64,000 nucleotides of DNA from Nannocystis sp. RBIL2 (lineage in GTDB: Bacteria; Myxococcota_A; Polyangia; Nannocystales; Nannocystaceae). The notes under the pieces were generated by a model. It was not told where the DNA came from. It worked only from the letters and a program-made list of their open reading frames with translations, and ran no database searches. Each line of letters begins with the position of its first letter. Positions within the stretch are counted from its first letter, which is position 1. The stretch covers positions 5,480,151-5,544,150 of the forward strand of contig NZ_JAPNJW010000002.1 of assembly GCF_026626745.1 (NCBI RefSeq), in the 5' to 3' direction. Positions 18,208 through 25,286 of the stretch are shown here, in pieces. Both the position numbers and the translations under genes were made by a program.

Positions 18208-18454
18208 GGGCCGGAGTACGCCGCTTCGCGTCGACCCACGATGCGTCCGGCCGACGCCGCGGCGTACTCCTGAAGTGTCTCTTCTTTCGTCTTCCTTCTT
18301 TTTCGTTTAGGAAGAATTCCTCGATCGGGCACGCGCCGAACTCTCGGCGGCGCGTGCCTCGCCCGGCGGGGCGCTGAACGAGCGTCTCCGCCGCCTGCTC
18401 CCTGACGCACCCTCCCAGACGGCCAGAGAGACAGGCGGCGGAGACGACTTTTTT
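18208..18454 (+). ncRNA. Predicted structured small RNA, copy 1, with CCCUCCC loop and terminator
   Basis: Three hairpins then a T run. Hairpin A: GGAGTACGCCGC (18213-18224) pairs with 18259-18270. Hairpin B: GGCACGCGCCG (18328-18338) pairs with 18348-18358, loop AACTCTCGG. Hairpin C: a 15-bp stem (18383-18397 with 18432-18446, core GTCTCCGCCGCCTG), an inner CTCCCTG helix with one mismatch, and an apical loop containing CCCTCCC (18410-18416). TTTTTT begins 3 nt after stem C, which makes it a textbook intrinsic terminator on the plus strand. TTGCAC (18173-18178) and CATGAC (18195-18200) could be its promoter. Copy 2 keeps the loops but changes stems A and B with compensating bases. It is tail-to-tail with the secreted gene at 18622. 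Expression is not shown. Confidence 0.6.
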
Positions 18455-18621
18455 CCTCGACGGCAGGCCGATGGACACGCCTCTCTTGACGCAGAGGCCG
18501 GCCTGACGCGGCCGGGGCGACCGTTCGCTCCCGACCCCTTCTCCGGGTGCCGCGCGTGATGGACCGTTCTCCGCCGGCGCGGCGGCGCCGGTCGCAGCGG
18601 CTCCATCACGAGCGAGCGCGG

Positions 18622-19107
18622 TCAGATCTCGTTGAGATTGAGCTCGAGGCAGGTCTGGGTGTCGACGAACAACGTCTCCTCCGGGTCGAAATCACCCGGG
18701 TCGAAGCCATGGTCGAAGTCGTCGTCGTCGTCGTCGTCATCCCAGTTGCCCCCGCGGGTCTTCAGGTCGCTGGGGGCGCAGAACATCGCGCCGGCGCCGT
18801 CGCACTGACTGCGACAGGTCTGCAGGGCCTCGCCGGCGACGTTGTCGCAGCTCGCGAGGCAGCTCGGGCCGGCCAGAGTGTCGCAGTCGTAAGCCCGGTC
18901 GTCCTGCCCGGTCTGGACGAAGATCTGGGTCTGGGTGCAGACCGCCAGCAGCAGGTCGTCGCCGAAGTCGCCGCAGTCGTCTCCGCCCCAGCACCACTCC
19001 GCCGGCTGGGCCGGGATGGTCAGCGGGCGCGCCATCGACGAAGTGGCCGCGATGAACGGCAGCGCGAACGCGAGGGCGGGGCAGAGCATCAGGATCTTGC
19101 GCAACAT
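18622..19107 (-). CDS. Secreted Cys-rich acidic protein, paralogue 2
   Basis: A 161-residue exported protein. The signal peptide MLRKILMLCPALAFALPFIAA is nearly identical to that of paralogue 3. The Cys core runs WCWGGDDCGDFGDDLLLAVC, then AYDCDTLAGPSCLASCD, QTCRSQCDGAGAMFCAPSDL. An uninterrupted eight-Asp run follows (coded by a GTC/GAC microsatellite at about 18718-18740), then a short FDPGDFDPEE segment and the tail FVDTQTCLELNLNEI. Ten or more Cys suggest a disulfide-knotted secreted domain, and the acidic run may bind calcium or cationic surfaces. RBS: AGGATT before the ATG at 19107. No known family was recognised. It has a shared promoter block upstream and a predicted small RNA facing it downstream. 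Confidence 0.8.
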   Translation of the reverse strand: MLRKILMLCPALAFALPFIAATSSMARPLTIPAQPAEWCWGGDDCGDFGDDLLLAVCTQTQIFVQTGQDDRAYDCDTLAGPSCLASCDNVAGEALQTCRSQCDGAGAMFCAPSDLKTRGGNWDDDDDDDDFDHGFDPGDFDPEETLFVDTQTCLELNLNEI

Positions 19108-19161
19108 GGGAATCCTTTCGTCTTCTCTCGGAGCGCCGCGGGTCGTCCCCGCGACGCTTGG

Positions 19162-19214
19162 AATATTCAGTGAGCCCCGAACCGACGCAATGCCGGATTG
19201 TGGCGAATCGCATC
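19162..19214 (-). promoter_or_regulatory. Shared promoter block of secreted paralogue 2
   Basis: On the minus strand: TTGCGT (19190-19185), 17-bp spacer, AATATT (19167-19162), about 55 bp before the start codon. The sequence ATGCGATTCGCCACA (19214-19200) immediately upstream is conserved in the same place before paralogues 3 and 4, so it may bind a common activator. The boxes fit a sigma-70-type promoter rather than sigma-54. Confidence 0.6.
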
Positions 19215-19994
19215 GACGAGCTCGTCTCGAACGGCCGTATAGCGGGCTCCAAAGCGGCTCAGATCGGCAAATTCGGGGTTTTCCCCGGTCTGCGCGCCCG
19301 TCCGGCGGCAGCGGCGATGATAGCGATTCGCCGCCCTCGCTCGCAGAAATTCGGCGCCGCCCGCCGCGCGAATGATTGTTCATAGCGCGCCCGACCGCGA
19401 CGACGAGCCCGCCGTCTCCCACGCGATTGCGCAAGTGCATATCATCATTGACGTTGCGTCGCGCCCGCGGCGTCTCGACGGAGGAGTCCGCGCACCGACG
19501 CGCGGGCGAATGCCCGGACCATCGCCGAACTATGTACATATGTCCATTCCACCGCACATCGTCGCAGCGAATGCGACTCGCGGCGGAGGCAACAGGACTG
19601 CAGGCCGGCGAGCGGCCCCTCCGCGCGACCGCCCCGCCCGCCGCGGAGATAGATCGATCCCACGGGACATGTCCTATTGGACACGATGATGATGAGTCGA
19701 GCGCGCCACGCCCGCGGCGCCCCAAGGACCGCAGCGTCCGCCGCGACCCGGCGCTCACTCCGGCCCGATAAGGCTCCGTTCCCGGCCGTTCACCGCACCC
19801 CGACCCAAATCCTCGCGTCGAGCGCAGCGCCTCCCCCCGAGCAAACCTTCTCCCTCGCAGATCGGTCGGCGCCGGTTACCCGCGCCGACCGCAGCGCCGT
19901 CTCATGACGGCGACCTGTTCTCCGCATCGCTGTCGAGTCTCCGCCCGCACTTGCGCGGGCGCGGCACTCCCCTCGAACAGGCCTTTTCCGCACA
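19215..19994. other. Non-coding region with conserved TATCATCATTGACG block
   Basis: No credible gene. From 19440 a block of about 60 bp beginning TATCATCATTGACG and containing TCCGCGCACCGACG is also found near 22289 and 24620, each time about 315-350 bp before a secreted-protein start, so it belongs to the duplicated unit. A palindromic repeat copy lies at 19668-19685. A copy of the 69-bp repeat family that flanks the crtB remnant lies near 19825-19900. Confidence 0.5.
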
Positions 19995-20300
19995 TCACGT
20001 GCCCGCGAATTCGAGCCGGTTCGCCGGCAGGTAGGCCCGGCCGCGCACGGCGTCCTCGGCGAGCGATGTGGGTCAGGTACAGGGCGATCCCGAGGTCCAG
20101 CGCGAACGGGCTGGCCAGCGGGTCGCGGGCGCCGATCACCCCGCACATTATCAGGCCGACGGCCCCGGCGACCTGGTAGCCGTGGCGCAGCAGCCCGGCG
20201 TCGTCGGCCAGCGCCATCGGACCCGCGTCGGCGCGCACGCCGGAGATCAGCTCATGGGCCAGCTGCAGCGGCACGCCCCAGCCGACCAGCAGGTCGCTAG
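19995..20300 (-). pseudogene. Frameshifted remnant of phytoene synthase (CrtB)
   Basis: About 100 codons of a squalene/phytoene synthase. The plus-2 part of the decayed gene reads VGWGVPLQLAHELISGV, then LLRHGYQVAGAVGLIMCGVIG, ARDPLASPFALDLGIALYL and THIAR. A frame change follows and the next frame reads EDAVRGRAYLPANRLEFAGT before a stop at 19995. In intact CrtB the order is LTNIARDV.EDA.RGR.YLP, so the second Asp-rich Mg-diphosphate motif is broken by a small deletion at the frameshift. The N-terminal half with the first Asp-rich motif is missing. It is non-functional and probably a relic of a carotenoid gene. Both flanks carry members of a 69-bp repeat family. Confidence 0.75.
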
Positions 20301-20346
20301 CAGGCCTTTCCTCCCGCTTCCCTGCCCCGCCTCTCCGCGTCGCGGA

Positions 20347-20590
20347 TGCAGCCTCCCCACGAACAAGCTTTCCTATACACCGCGAATCCGACTGCGCCGG
20401 CACCCGCGCCGAACGCAGCGCCTCCCCACGAACAGGCTTTCCTCCACACCGCAAATCCGACTGCGCCACCACCCGCGCCGAGCGCAGCGCCTTCCACGAG
20501 CAGGCCTGTCCTCTGCATTCCTGCCTCGAGTTTCGCGGGTCGTCCGCGCCGAGCGCAGCGCTTCCCCACGAGAGCAAGCCTTGAGTGGTG
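20347..20590. repeat. 69-bp tandem repeats beside the crtB remnant
   Basis: Units beginning GCAGC(G)CCTCCCCACGA and ending CCCGCGCCGA(A/G)C start near 20347, 20416, 20486 and 20557. Units one and two are close; three and four are degenerate. A further copy lies on the other side of the crtB fragment at about 19825-19900, so the family brackets the remnant. Confidence 0.7.
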
Positions 20591-21085
20591 AGGGGCGAGA
20601 GGTGTAGCGGCGCGCTTCGGCATGATCGACGGACCGTCGCGGGCGCGAGAGCGCAGACCGGGGTCGACGCCGGAGCGACGGAGCGGGCACACCGCGCACG
20701 CACCTCCTCGCCGAGACCAGGTCGCCGCCCGTCTCCATGCATCTTTCATTTTTTTAGAAAGAAGCTCGACGCGGCGGAGCCGACCCATGAATCGCCGCAG
20801 CCGCCGAGCTGCGCCGACGCCGGCCGCGCCTCCGTTCCGACGAATCATGGCCATCGCCGGAGCCGGCCACGCCGCGGAACATTCGCCGCCGCGGCGATTC
20901 ATGCCCGCGCCAACGCCGACCGCGCCCCGCGGAATGCAGGGTTGTTTCGCAGCGCCGTTCCACGCCTCGGAGCCGGCTGCGCCGCCCGATTGACAGCACT
21001 CACCGTCCCTGGCGGAGGCACGCGCTCCAGCTCGCGTCGCGACGATCGTCGCTTGCATGGCCGGGTCACCCACCTCATAGCAGGT
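20591..21085. other. Non-coding region before predicted small RNA copy 2
   Basis: No gene seen. Contains an AT-rich tract (CATTTTTTTAGAAAG, about 20747), a loosely repeated GATTCATG/GCCGCCG stretch at 20780-20990, and the putative promoter of small RNA copy 2 (TTGCAT at 21053-21058 and CATAGC at 21076-21081). Confidence 0.45.
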
Positions 21086-21087
21086 AG

Positions 21088-21345
21088 GTGTCGGATGCAG
21101 GCCTTCCCGCGTCGACCCACGACCTCTCCGGCCCACACGCCGGCGAGCTCGCGTCCGACACCTCGCATGCGGGATCGCGAACCTCGCATGCGAATCGGCC
21201 CGCGTCGAACTCTCGGCGACGCGGGCCACGCCCGGCGGGGCGTCCACGAGCGTCTCCGCCGCCTGCTCCCCTGACGCACCCTCCCAGACGGCCAGGAGAG
21301 ACAGGCGGCGGAGACGACCCTTCGATTCCGGCGGACCTCTTTTTT
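21088..21345 (+). ncRNA. Predicted structured small RNA, copy 2
   Basis: The same architecture as copy 1. Hairpin A: AGGTGTCGGA (21086-21095) pairs with 21154-21163; its loop shares CGCGTCGACCCACGA with copy 1 although the stem sequence is entirely different. Hairpin B: GGCCCGCGTCG (21197-21207) pairs with 21217-21227, with two compensatory pair changes relative to copy 1 and the identical AACTCTCGG loop. Hairpin C: identical 15-bp stem (21251-21265 with 21302-21316), inner helix CTCC(C)CTG/CAGGAG, loop CCCTCCC at 21279-21285. TTTTTT at 21340-21345 follows 24 nt later. TTGCAT-N17-CATAGC ends about 5 bp before hairpin A, a fitting promoter. It is tail-to-tail with the secreted gene at 21506. 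Confidence 0.6.
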
Positions 21346-21505
21346 CCTTTTTTAGAAAGACCTCCGATGGACGCGGAGGTCGGCCGCCGCGGCCGGGGCA
21401 TCTCGCCCCGCGCCCCTTCCTCGTCGCTCGGCGCCGCGATCGGCTGCGTCCCCTGGCCGGCGTGACCGCGCCGGACGCAACAGTCCCGATCGGGGCCCGG
21501 CGCGC

Positions 21506-21970
21506 TCACAGATCGTTCAGATTGAGCTCCAGGCACGTCTCGGTGTTGATGAACACGAGATCGTCCTGGTCGTTGTCGTTGTCGTGGTCATCGTCGTCAT
21601 CGTCGTCGTCGTTCCACCCGCCCCAGCGCGTCTTCAGATCGCTGGGCGCGCAGAACAGGGCGCCGCCGCCGTCGCACTGGCTGCGGCACGAGTCGCCGTC
21701 CTCGCCGGCGCAGCTGGCGAGACAGGTCGGACCGGTCAAGGTGTCGCACTCGTAAGCGCGGTCGTCCTGGCCGGTCTGCACGAAGATCTGGGTCTGCACG
21801 CACACCGCGAGCAGCAAGTCGTCACCGAAGTCGCCGCAGTCGTCACCGCCCCAGCACCACTCCGCCGGCTGGGCGGGGAGCGAGAGTGGCCGCGCCTGCG
21901 ACGGGCCGGCCGCGATGAGCGGCAGCGCGAACGCGAGGGCGGGGCAGAGCATCAGGATCTTGCGAAGCAT
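21506..21970 (-). CDS. Secreted Cys-rich acidic protein, paralogue 3
   Basis: A 154-residue exported protein, the closest relative of paralogue 2. The signal peptide is MLRKILMLCPALAFALPLIAA. WCWGGDDCGDFGDDLLLAVC and TQIFVQTGQDDRAY are shared almost exactly, followed by ECDTLTGPTCLASCAGED, SCRSQCDGGGALFCAPSDLK. The acidic run NDDDDDDDDHDNDND differs in length and composition from paralogue 2, as expected from slippage in the GTC repeat (about 21590-21612). The tail FINTETCLELNLNDL is conserved. High identity with paralogue 2 across leader, core and promoter implies a recent duplication. Start ATG at 21970 preceded by GAGGAGATC. Function unknown. Confidence 0.8.
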   Translation of the reverse strand: MLRKILMLCPALAFALPLIAAGPSQARPLSLPAQPAEWCWGGDDCGDFGDDLLLAVCVQTQIFVQTGQDDRAYECDTLTGPTCLASCAGEDGDSCRSQCDGGGALFCAPSDLKTRWGGWNDDDDDDDDHDNDNDQDDLVFINTETCLELNLNDL

Positions 21971-22031
21971 TGGATCTCCTCTCTTCGGTCTCGATGGCGT
22001 CGCGGGCTCATTCCCGCGGCGTTCGCTTGGG

Positions 22032-22090
22032 AATATTCAGTGAGCCCGCGCGGAGGCAATGCCGGACTGTGGCGAATCGCATCGGCGGGC
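22032..22090 (-). promoter_or_regulatory. Shared promoter block of secreted paralogue 3
   Basis: On the minus strand TTGCCT (22059-22054), 16-bp spacer, AATATT (22037-22032), about 62 bp before the start codon. The GCGATTCGCCACAGTCC stretch upstream and the CTCACTGAATATTCC context match the block before paralogue 2. Confidence 0.6.
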
Positions 22091-22387
22091 GCGGCCGACC
22101 TCGCCGCGAAACCGCCGACGGACCGCCGACGGTCGCCCAGATCGGCAAAGTTCGACGAACTCGCCCGCCAGCCGGCGCCCGCGGCGATTCGGCGACTCCG
22201 CCCGCATTCATGGGCGCCGCCCGCCGCGCTCGCCGAACTCCATCCTGCGCCGCCCCGGCCGGCGATCCGGACGCCCCGGGCAAGTACGTATCATCGTTGG
22301 CAATCCAGCGCGGGCGCGGCGACGCCGGCGGAGCCGTCCGCGCACCGACGGCCGCACGACGCCGACGCTCCCCTCACTACCACGATT

Positions 22388-23060
22388 GTCTTCCGGGCGC
22401 ACACGTAGCATTCGCTGCGACATTCGTGGCACCATACGTCGTGGCCCTCCGGCCCCTGCGACGCGTTCGCCCCGCCCGCGCGCCGGAATCACATGTCCCC
22501 AAGGACATTCTTCTCTTAAAAAAAGAGAGAACCTCGGCCGCGCGAGCTGCCCGCCGGGCGACCGGGCCGCACGCCAGCGGGCGCCCCCCGCGGCGCACAC
22601 AGCATTCGCTGCGACATTCTCGGCACGATACGCCGGAAGCCCCCCGGCCGCCCCGCGACGCGTTCGCCCCGCCAGCGCGCCAGATCCGCGTCTTTTTTAA
22701 TCACATGTCCCCAAGGACATTCGGCCGGAGGGCTGCCCGCCGGGCGACCGGGCCGCACGCCAGCGGGCGACCTGCGCGGCGCACATAGCATTCGCTGCGA
22801 CGTTCGCGGCACGATACGCCGGAGGTCCCGAAGATCTCCTTCTGAAAAATAATCTCGGCCCGCGCGAGTTCCCGCCGGGCGAGCGGACCGCACGCCGGCG
22901 GCCTCCACGGCGCATGTCCAAATGAACATGTCGCGTTTCGCAGTGTTCGGCGCGCGAGCGCTACGGCTCGGGCGAACGGACCGCCCGCCGCGCCAGAGCT
23001 CCACAAGCACATGTTTCCATGAACATGTCCCACAAGACATCGTTGCGGGTCCGCCACCGC
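22388..23060. repeat. Degenerate modular tandem repeat, about 130-205 bp per unit
   Basis: The core GCATTCGCTGCGACATTC (with GGCAC.ATACG after it) occurs near 22409, 22602 and 22788, and a worn copy (TTTCGCAGTGTTCGG) near 22934. Each unit also carries GACGCGTTCGCC, a CATGTCC palindrome (22492, 22704, 22913, 23010), an AT tract of the TTTTTTAA type and a GCCCGCCGGGCGA-CCGGGCCGCACGCC segment. Units are about 190, 186 and 130 bp, so they differ by loss of modules. No coding potential is visible. Confidence 0.7.
23010..23041. repeat. 14-bp-period palindrome array
   Basis: CATG, CATG and CATC at 23010, 23024 and 23038, separated by TTTCCATGAA and TCCCACAAGA; last module of the tandem repeat at 22388-23060. 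Confidence 0.8.
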
Positions 23061-23307
23061 CACGCCTGAGACGTCGTGGCTGCCGCCGACCGGCACGATG
23101 AAGTCTTCAGCGCACACGACCTCGCAGGGGAGGCCGGCGATGTTCCGCCCCGGCGATCGAGCTGTCCAGGGTCAAGCGGGCCAGAACGAGGCCACCGGCT
23201 CGATGCACGAGAAGATAAACGCGCTCGAGAACATCGAGCGCGCGCTGTCGACGTGCCGCGTCCGGTCTCGCAGGTGCTGCGGCGAGAACAGCAGTAACGG
23301 CGCACAC
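23042..23307 (-). pseudogene. Possible decayed gene fragment, family not recognised
   Basis: Two minus-strand frames carry protein-like sequence that would join by one frameshift near 23150: DVLERVYLLVHRAGGLVLAR and LTLDSSIAGAEH in one, then IAGLPCEVVCAEDFIVPVGG and SHDVSGVAVADPQ in the next. The residue mix is more natural than that of shadow frames around it. There is no start codon context or known domain, so this is a weak call. Confidence 0.3.
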
Positions 23308-23499
23308 GCATCACTCTCACGGGCTTCATCCACCGGAGCTCCCGGCGATCCAGCGCCCCGGCAGCTCCCGCAGTGACCCGCTCGCGCGGACGCACCATCG
23401 GTTCACCGACGTCGCGCCGCAATCGCCGTGAACCACGGCGCAACGGCCCGCGAGGCGCCGGCGTGGAGCGCCGAGCGACCTGCGAGCCCTGCTGGCGGC

Positions 23500-23567
23500 G
23501 GTCTCCCTCGTCCGCGGCCCTGAGGCACCCCTCCCAGGACGGCCAGGGCCGACGGACGATGGAGACG
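23500..23567 (+). ncRNA. Diverged copy 3 of the CCCUCCC-loop hairpin
   Basis: Only hairpin C is clear. The outer stem GTCTCCCTCGTCCG (23501-23514) pairs with 23553-23566 with one mismatch, continues into a perfect inner helix CGGCCCTG (23515-23522) with CAGGGCCG (23544-23551), and closes a loop containing CCCCTCCC (23528-23535). Stem sequence differs from copies 1 and 2, yet pairing and loop (GGCACC.CTCCCAG.ACGGC) are kept. There is no T run after it and hairpin B is not recognisable, so it may be decayed. It lies downstream of secreted paralogue 4 in the same tail-to-tail position. Confidence 0.45.
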
Positions 23568-23720
23568 ACCGCTGATTGCGACGACCCGCTCGCGCCGTCC
23601 GGATTCGACGCGGACGCGGATCATTCGGGCGACGAATCGCCGGTCCCCCCGCTTTGCGGGCAGATGCGGCGCTCACGGGCCGGCGCGGCGGCGCCGGAGA
23701 CCGGAGCGCAAATCAGGCCT

Positions 23721-24272
23721 TCACGCCTCGTTCAGGTCGAGCTGGAGGCAGGTCTGGGTGTCGATGAACACGACCTCCTCGATGGGGACGGGGTCGATAT
23801 GATCGATCGGGTCGAAGCCCCACCCGGGCCCGAAGCCCCACCCGGGCCCGAAGCCGGGGCGGTTCCAGGGGCCCAGGCCGCCCCACCGCGCCACGAGGTC
23901 GCTGGGCGCACAGAACAGCGCGCCGCCGTCCTCGCACTGGCTGTTGCAGGTCGCCGCGCGGTCCTCGAGCTCGTCGGCGCATTGCGCGAGGCAAGCCGCG
24001 CCGGTCAGGGTGTCGCAGTCGTACGAGCGATTGTCGGTGCCCGTGCCGACGAAGAGCTGGGTCTGCACGCAGGCGCTCAGCAGCACGTCGGCGCCGCCGA
24101 TGCCCTGCTCCCACAGGCCCTGGTCCGGACGATCATCGGGGCCGATCTGGCCCCACTGACCCGGGCCGTCCGCCTGCTCCGGCTGAGCGGTGAGCGGGCT
24201 CGCCATCGTCGGGCCGGCCACGAGGGACGCCACGACCAGGACGGGACAAACCATCAGGATAGTACGCAACAT
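23721..24272 (-). CDS. Secreted Cys-rich protein, paralogue 4
   Basis: A 183-residue exported protein. The leader is MLRTILMVCPVLVVASLVAGP. The N-terminal part is Gln/Gly/Asp-rich and lacks the WCWGGDDC motif of paralogues 2 and 3. The core keeps LLSACVQTQLFVGTGTDNRS, YDCDTLTGAACLAQCADE, ATCNSQCEDGGALFCAPSDL. In place of the poly-Asp run there is a GPGWGFGPGWGFDPIDHIDP repeat, then the common tail FIDTQTCLQLDLNEA. The variable region therefore swaps low-complexity content between paralogues while core and tail are constant. Start ATG at 24272 with GGAACTCCCC upstream. Function unknown. Confidence 0.78.
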   Translation of the reverse strand: MLRTILMVCPVLVVASLVAGPTMASPLTAQPEQADGPGQWGQIGPDDRPDQGLWEQGIGGADVLLSACVQTQLFVGTGTDNRSYDCDTLTGAACLAQCADELEDRAATCNSQCEDGGALFCAPSDLVARWGGLGPWNRPGFGPGWGFGPGWGFDPIDHIDPVPIEEVVFIDTQTCLQLDLNEA

Positions 24273-24340
24273 TGGGGAGTTCCTTTCTTCTCTTCTCTCG
24301 GGCGCGGCGTGGGATGATTCCCCCGGTCGCGCTGTGTGGG

Positions 24341-24394
24341 AATATTCAGCCCACCCAGAACGTGGGCAATGTCGAGTTGTGGCGAATCGCATAC
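24341..24394 (-). promoter_or_regulatory. Shared promoter block of secreted paralogue 4
   Basis: On the minus strand TTGCCC (24369-24364), 17-bp spacer, AATATT (24346-24341), about 69 bp before the start. ATGCGATTCGCCACA upstream is identical to that of paralogue 2. Confidence 0.6.
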
Positions 24395-24864
24395 TCGACC
24401 GCGGACGGAATCGGCGTAAACGCGGGCGTGCGCCGGCGCATCGCCGTGAATTCGAGGCTTCGCCAGGATCGGGCAGAAACCCGGCGGTGGCGGCGTCTGC
24501 GGCGGTTTGGCGGTCTCCGTGGGCCAATATCGCCGTCGCCCGCCGCGCTCCTACATTGCACATACCGATGCGCCCGAGTCGGGCAACATCGGGGCCGCAG
24601 GACCAACCGCCCAAGCGCCTATCATCATTGACGGTGCGGCGCGGTCGCGGCGGCCTGCGGAGGGCTCCGCGCACCTACGAGTGGCCGACGCCCGCGGGAG
24701 GCCCTCGAGAAATATACATATAGCATTTCCCCGTACAAGTCGCGTCTATCACGACACCGACGATTGAATCACAGCTCGTCGTGCGCGCCGGCGCGACGAG
24801 CCGCCCGCCGCTCGGCCGGCCCGCCGCGCCGAGACTGACCTGTCTCAAAGGACATTGGATGCTC
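24395..24864. other. Non-coding region upstream of secreted paralogue 4
   Basis: No gene seen. Holds the third copy of the TATCATCATTGACG block (from 24620) and a palindromic repeat copy at 24839-24856. Confidence 0.45.
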
Positions 24865-25198
24865 TGCAGATCGAATCGCCGGACCCGCCGCGCACCCGCG
24901 CGGGCGCACGAGCTCCGGTCGCCGCGGCGCGCTCGCTGCGAACCACGGGAAGGCGCTCGCGCTCCTGCTGCTCACGTACCTCGCCGGGCCGCTCCTGCGC
25001 GAGCCCGTGACCCGCCGTCGACCTGCTGCGGGTACCCGCTCCGCGGAGCCGGCCGAGGCCCCCGCCGCCGGGCCCGCCCCGCCGTTCAACACGAACTCCG
25101 GCAGGGCGGTGTTCCTGCTCTTCATCGTCGCCGGCCTCGCCGGCGCCTTCGACTTCGCCCGATCGCCGGTCGGCTCGCAACACGCTCGACGTTGGTGA
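24865..25198 (+). pseudogene. Possible fragment of a two-helix membrane protein
   Basis: One plus-strand frame reads a hydrophobic segment GKALALLLLTYLAGPLLREP (about 24948-25005), an Ala/Pro-rich linker, then NTNSGRAVFLLFIVAGLAGAFDF and a stop at 25198. A GTG at 25007 could begin a 63-residue protein, but the first helix lies upstream of it in the same frame without a start codon. No family is recognisable. It abuts the 108-bp array and may be a broken or shadow frame. Confidence 0.3.
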
Positions 25199-25286
25199 AT
25201 CTGGCGCCTCGGCTGGCGACCGCCGGGAGCATCGTAGCGGTCGACCATGCGCTCGGCGGTTCGCCCGCCTTGGCGTGCAGAACCAG

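Noticed and set aside
16188..18377. A 729-codon plus-strand open frame through paralogue 1 and the minisatellite
   Set aside because: Its sequence is Arg/Pro/Ser-rich repeats read antisense to a real gene and then through the 73-83-bp array; other frames of the array are equally open and no start context exists.
22505..22525. TCTCTTAAAAAAAGAGAG as an intrinsic terminator
   Set aside because: The stem is short and A/T-rich with no GC-rich helix and no gene ends nearby; treated as one of the AT-rich elements.
19162..24369. Sigma-54 promoters upstream of the secreted paralogues
   Set aside because: GGCATTGCC resembles a -12 box, but no TGGCAC-like -24 box is at the required spacing, while TTGC-box, 16-17 bp and AATATT fit a sigma-70 pattern.
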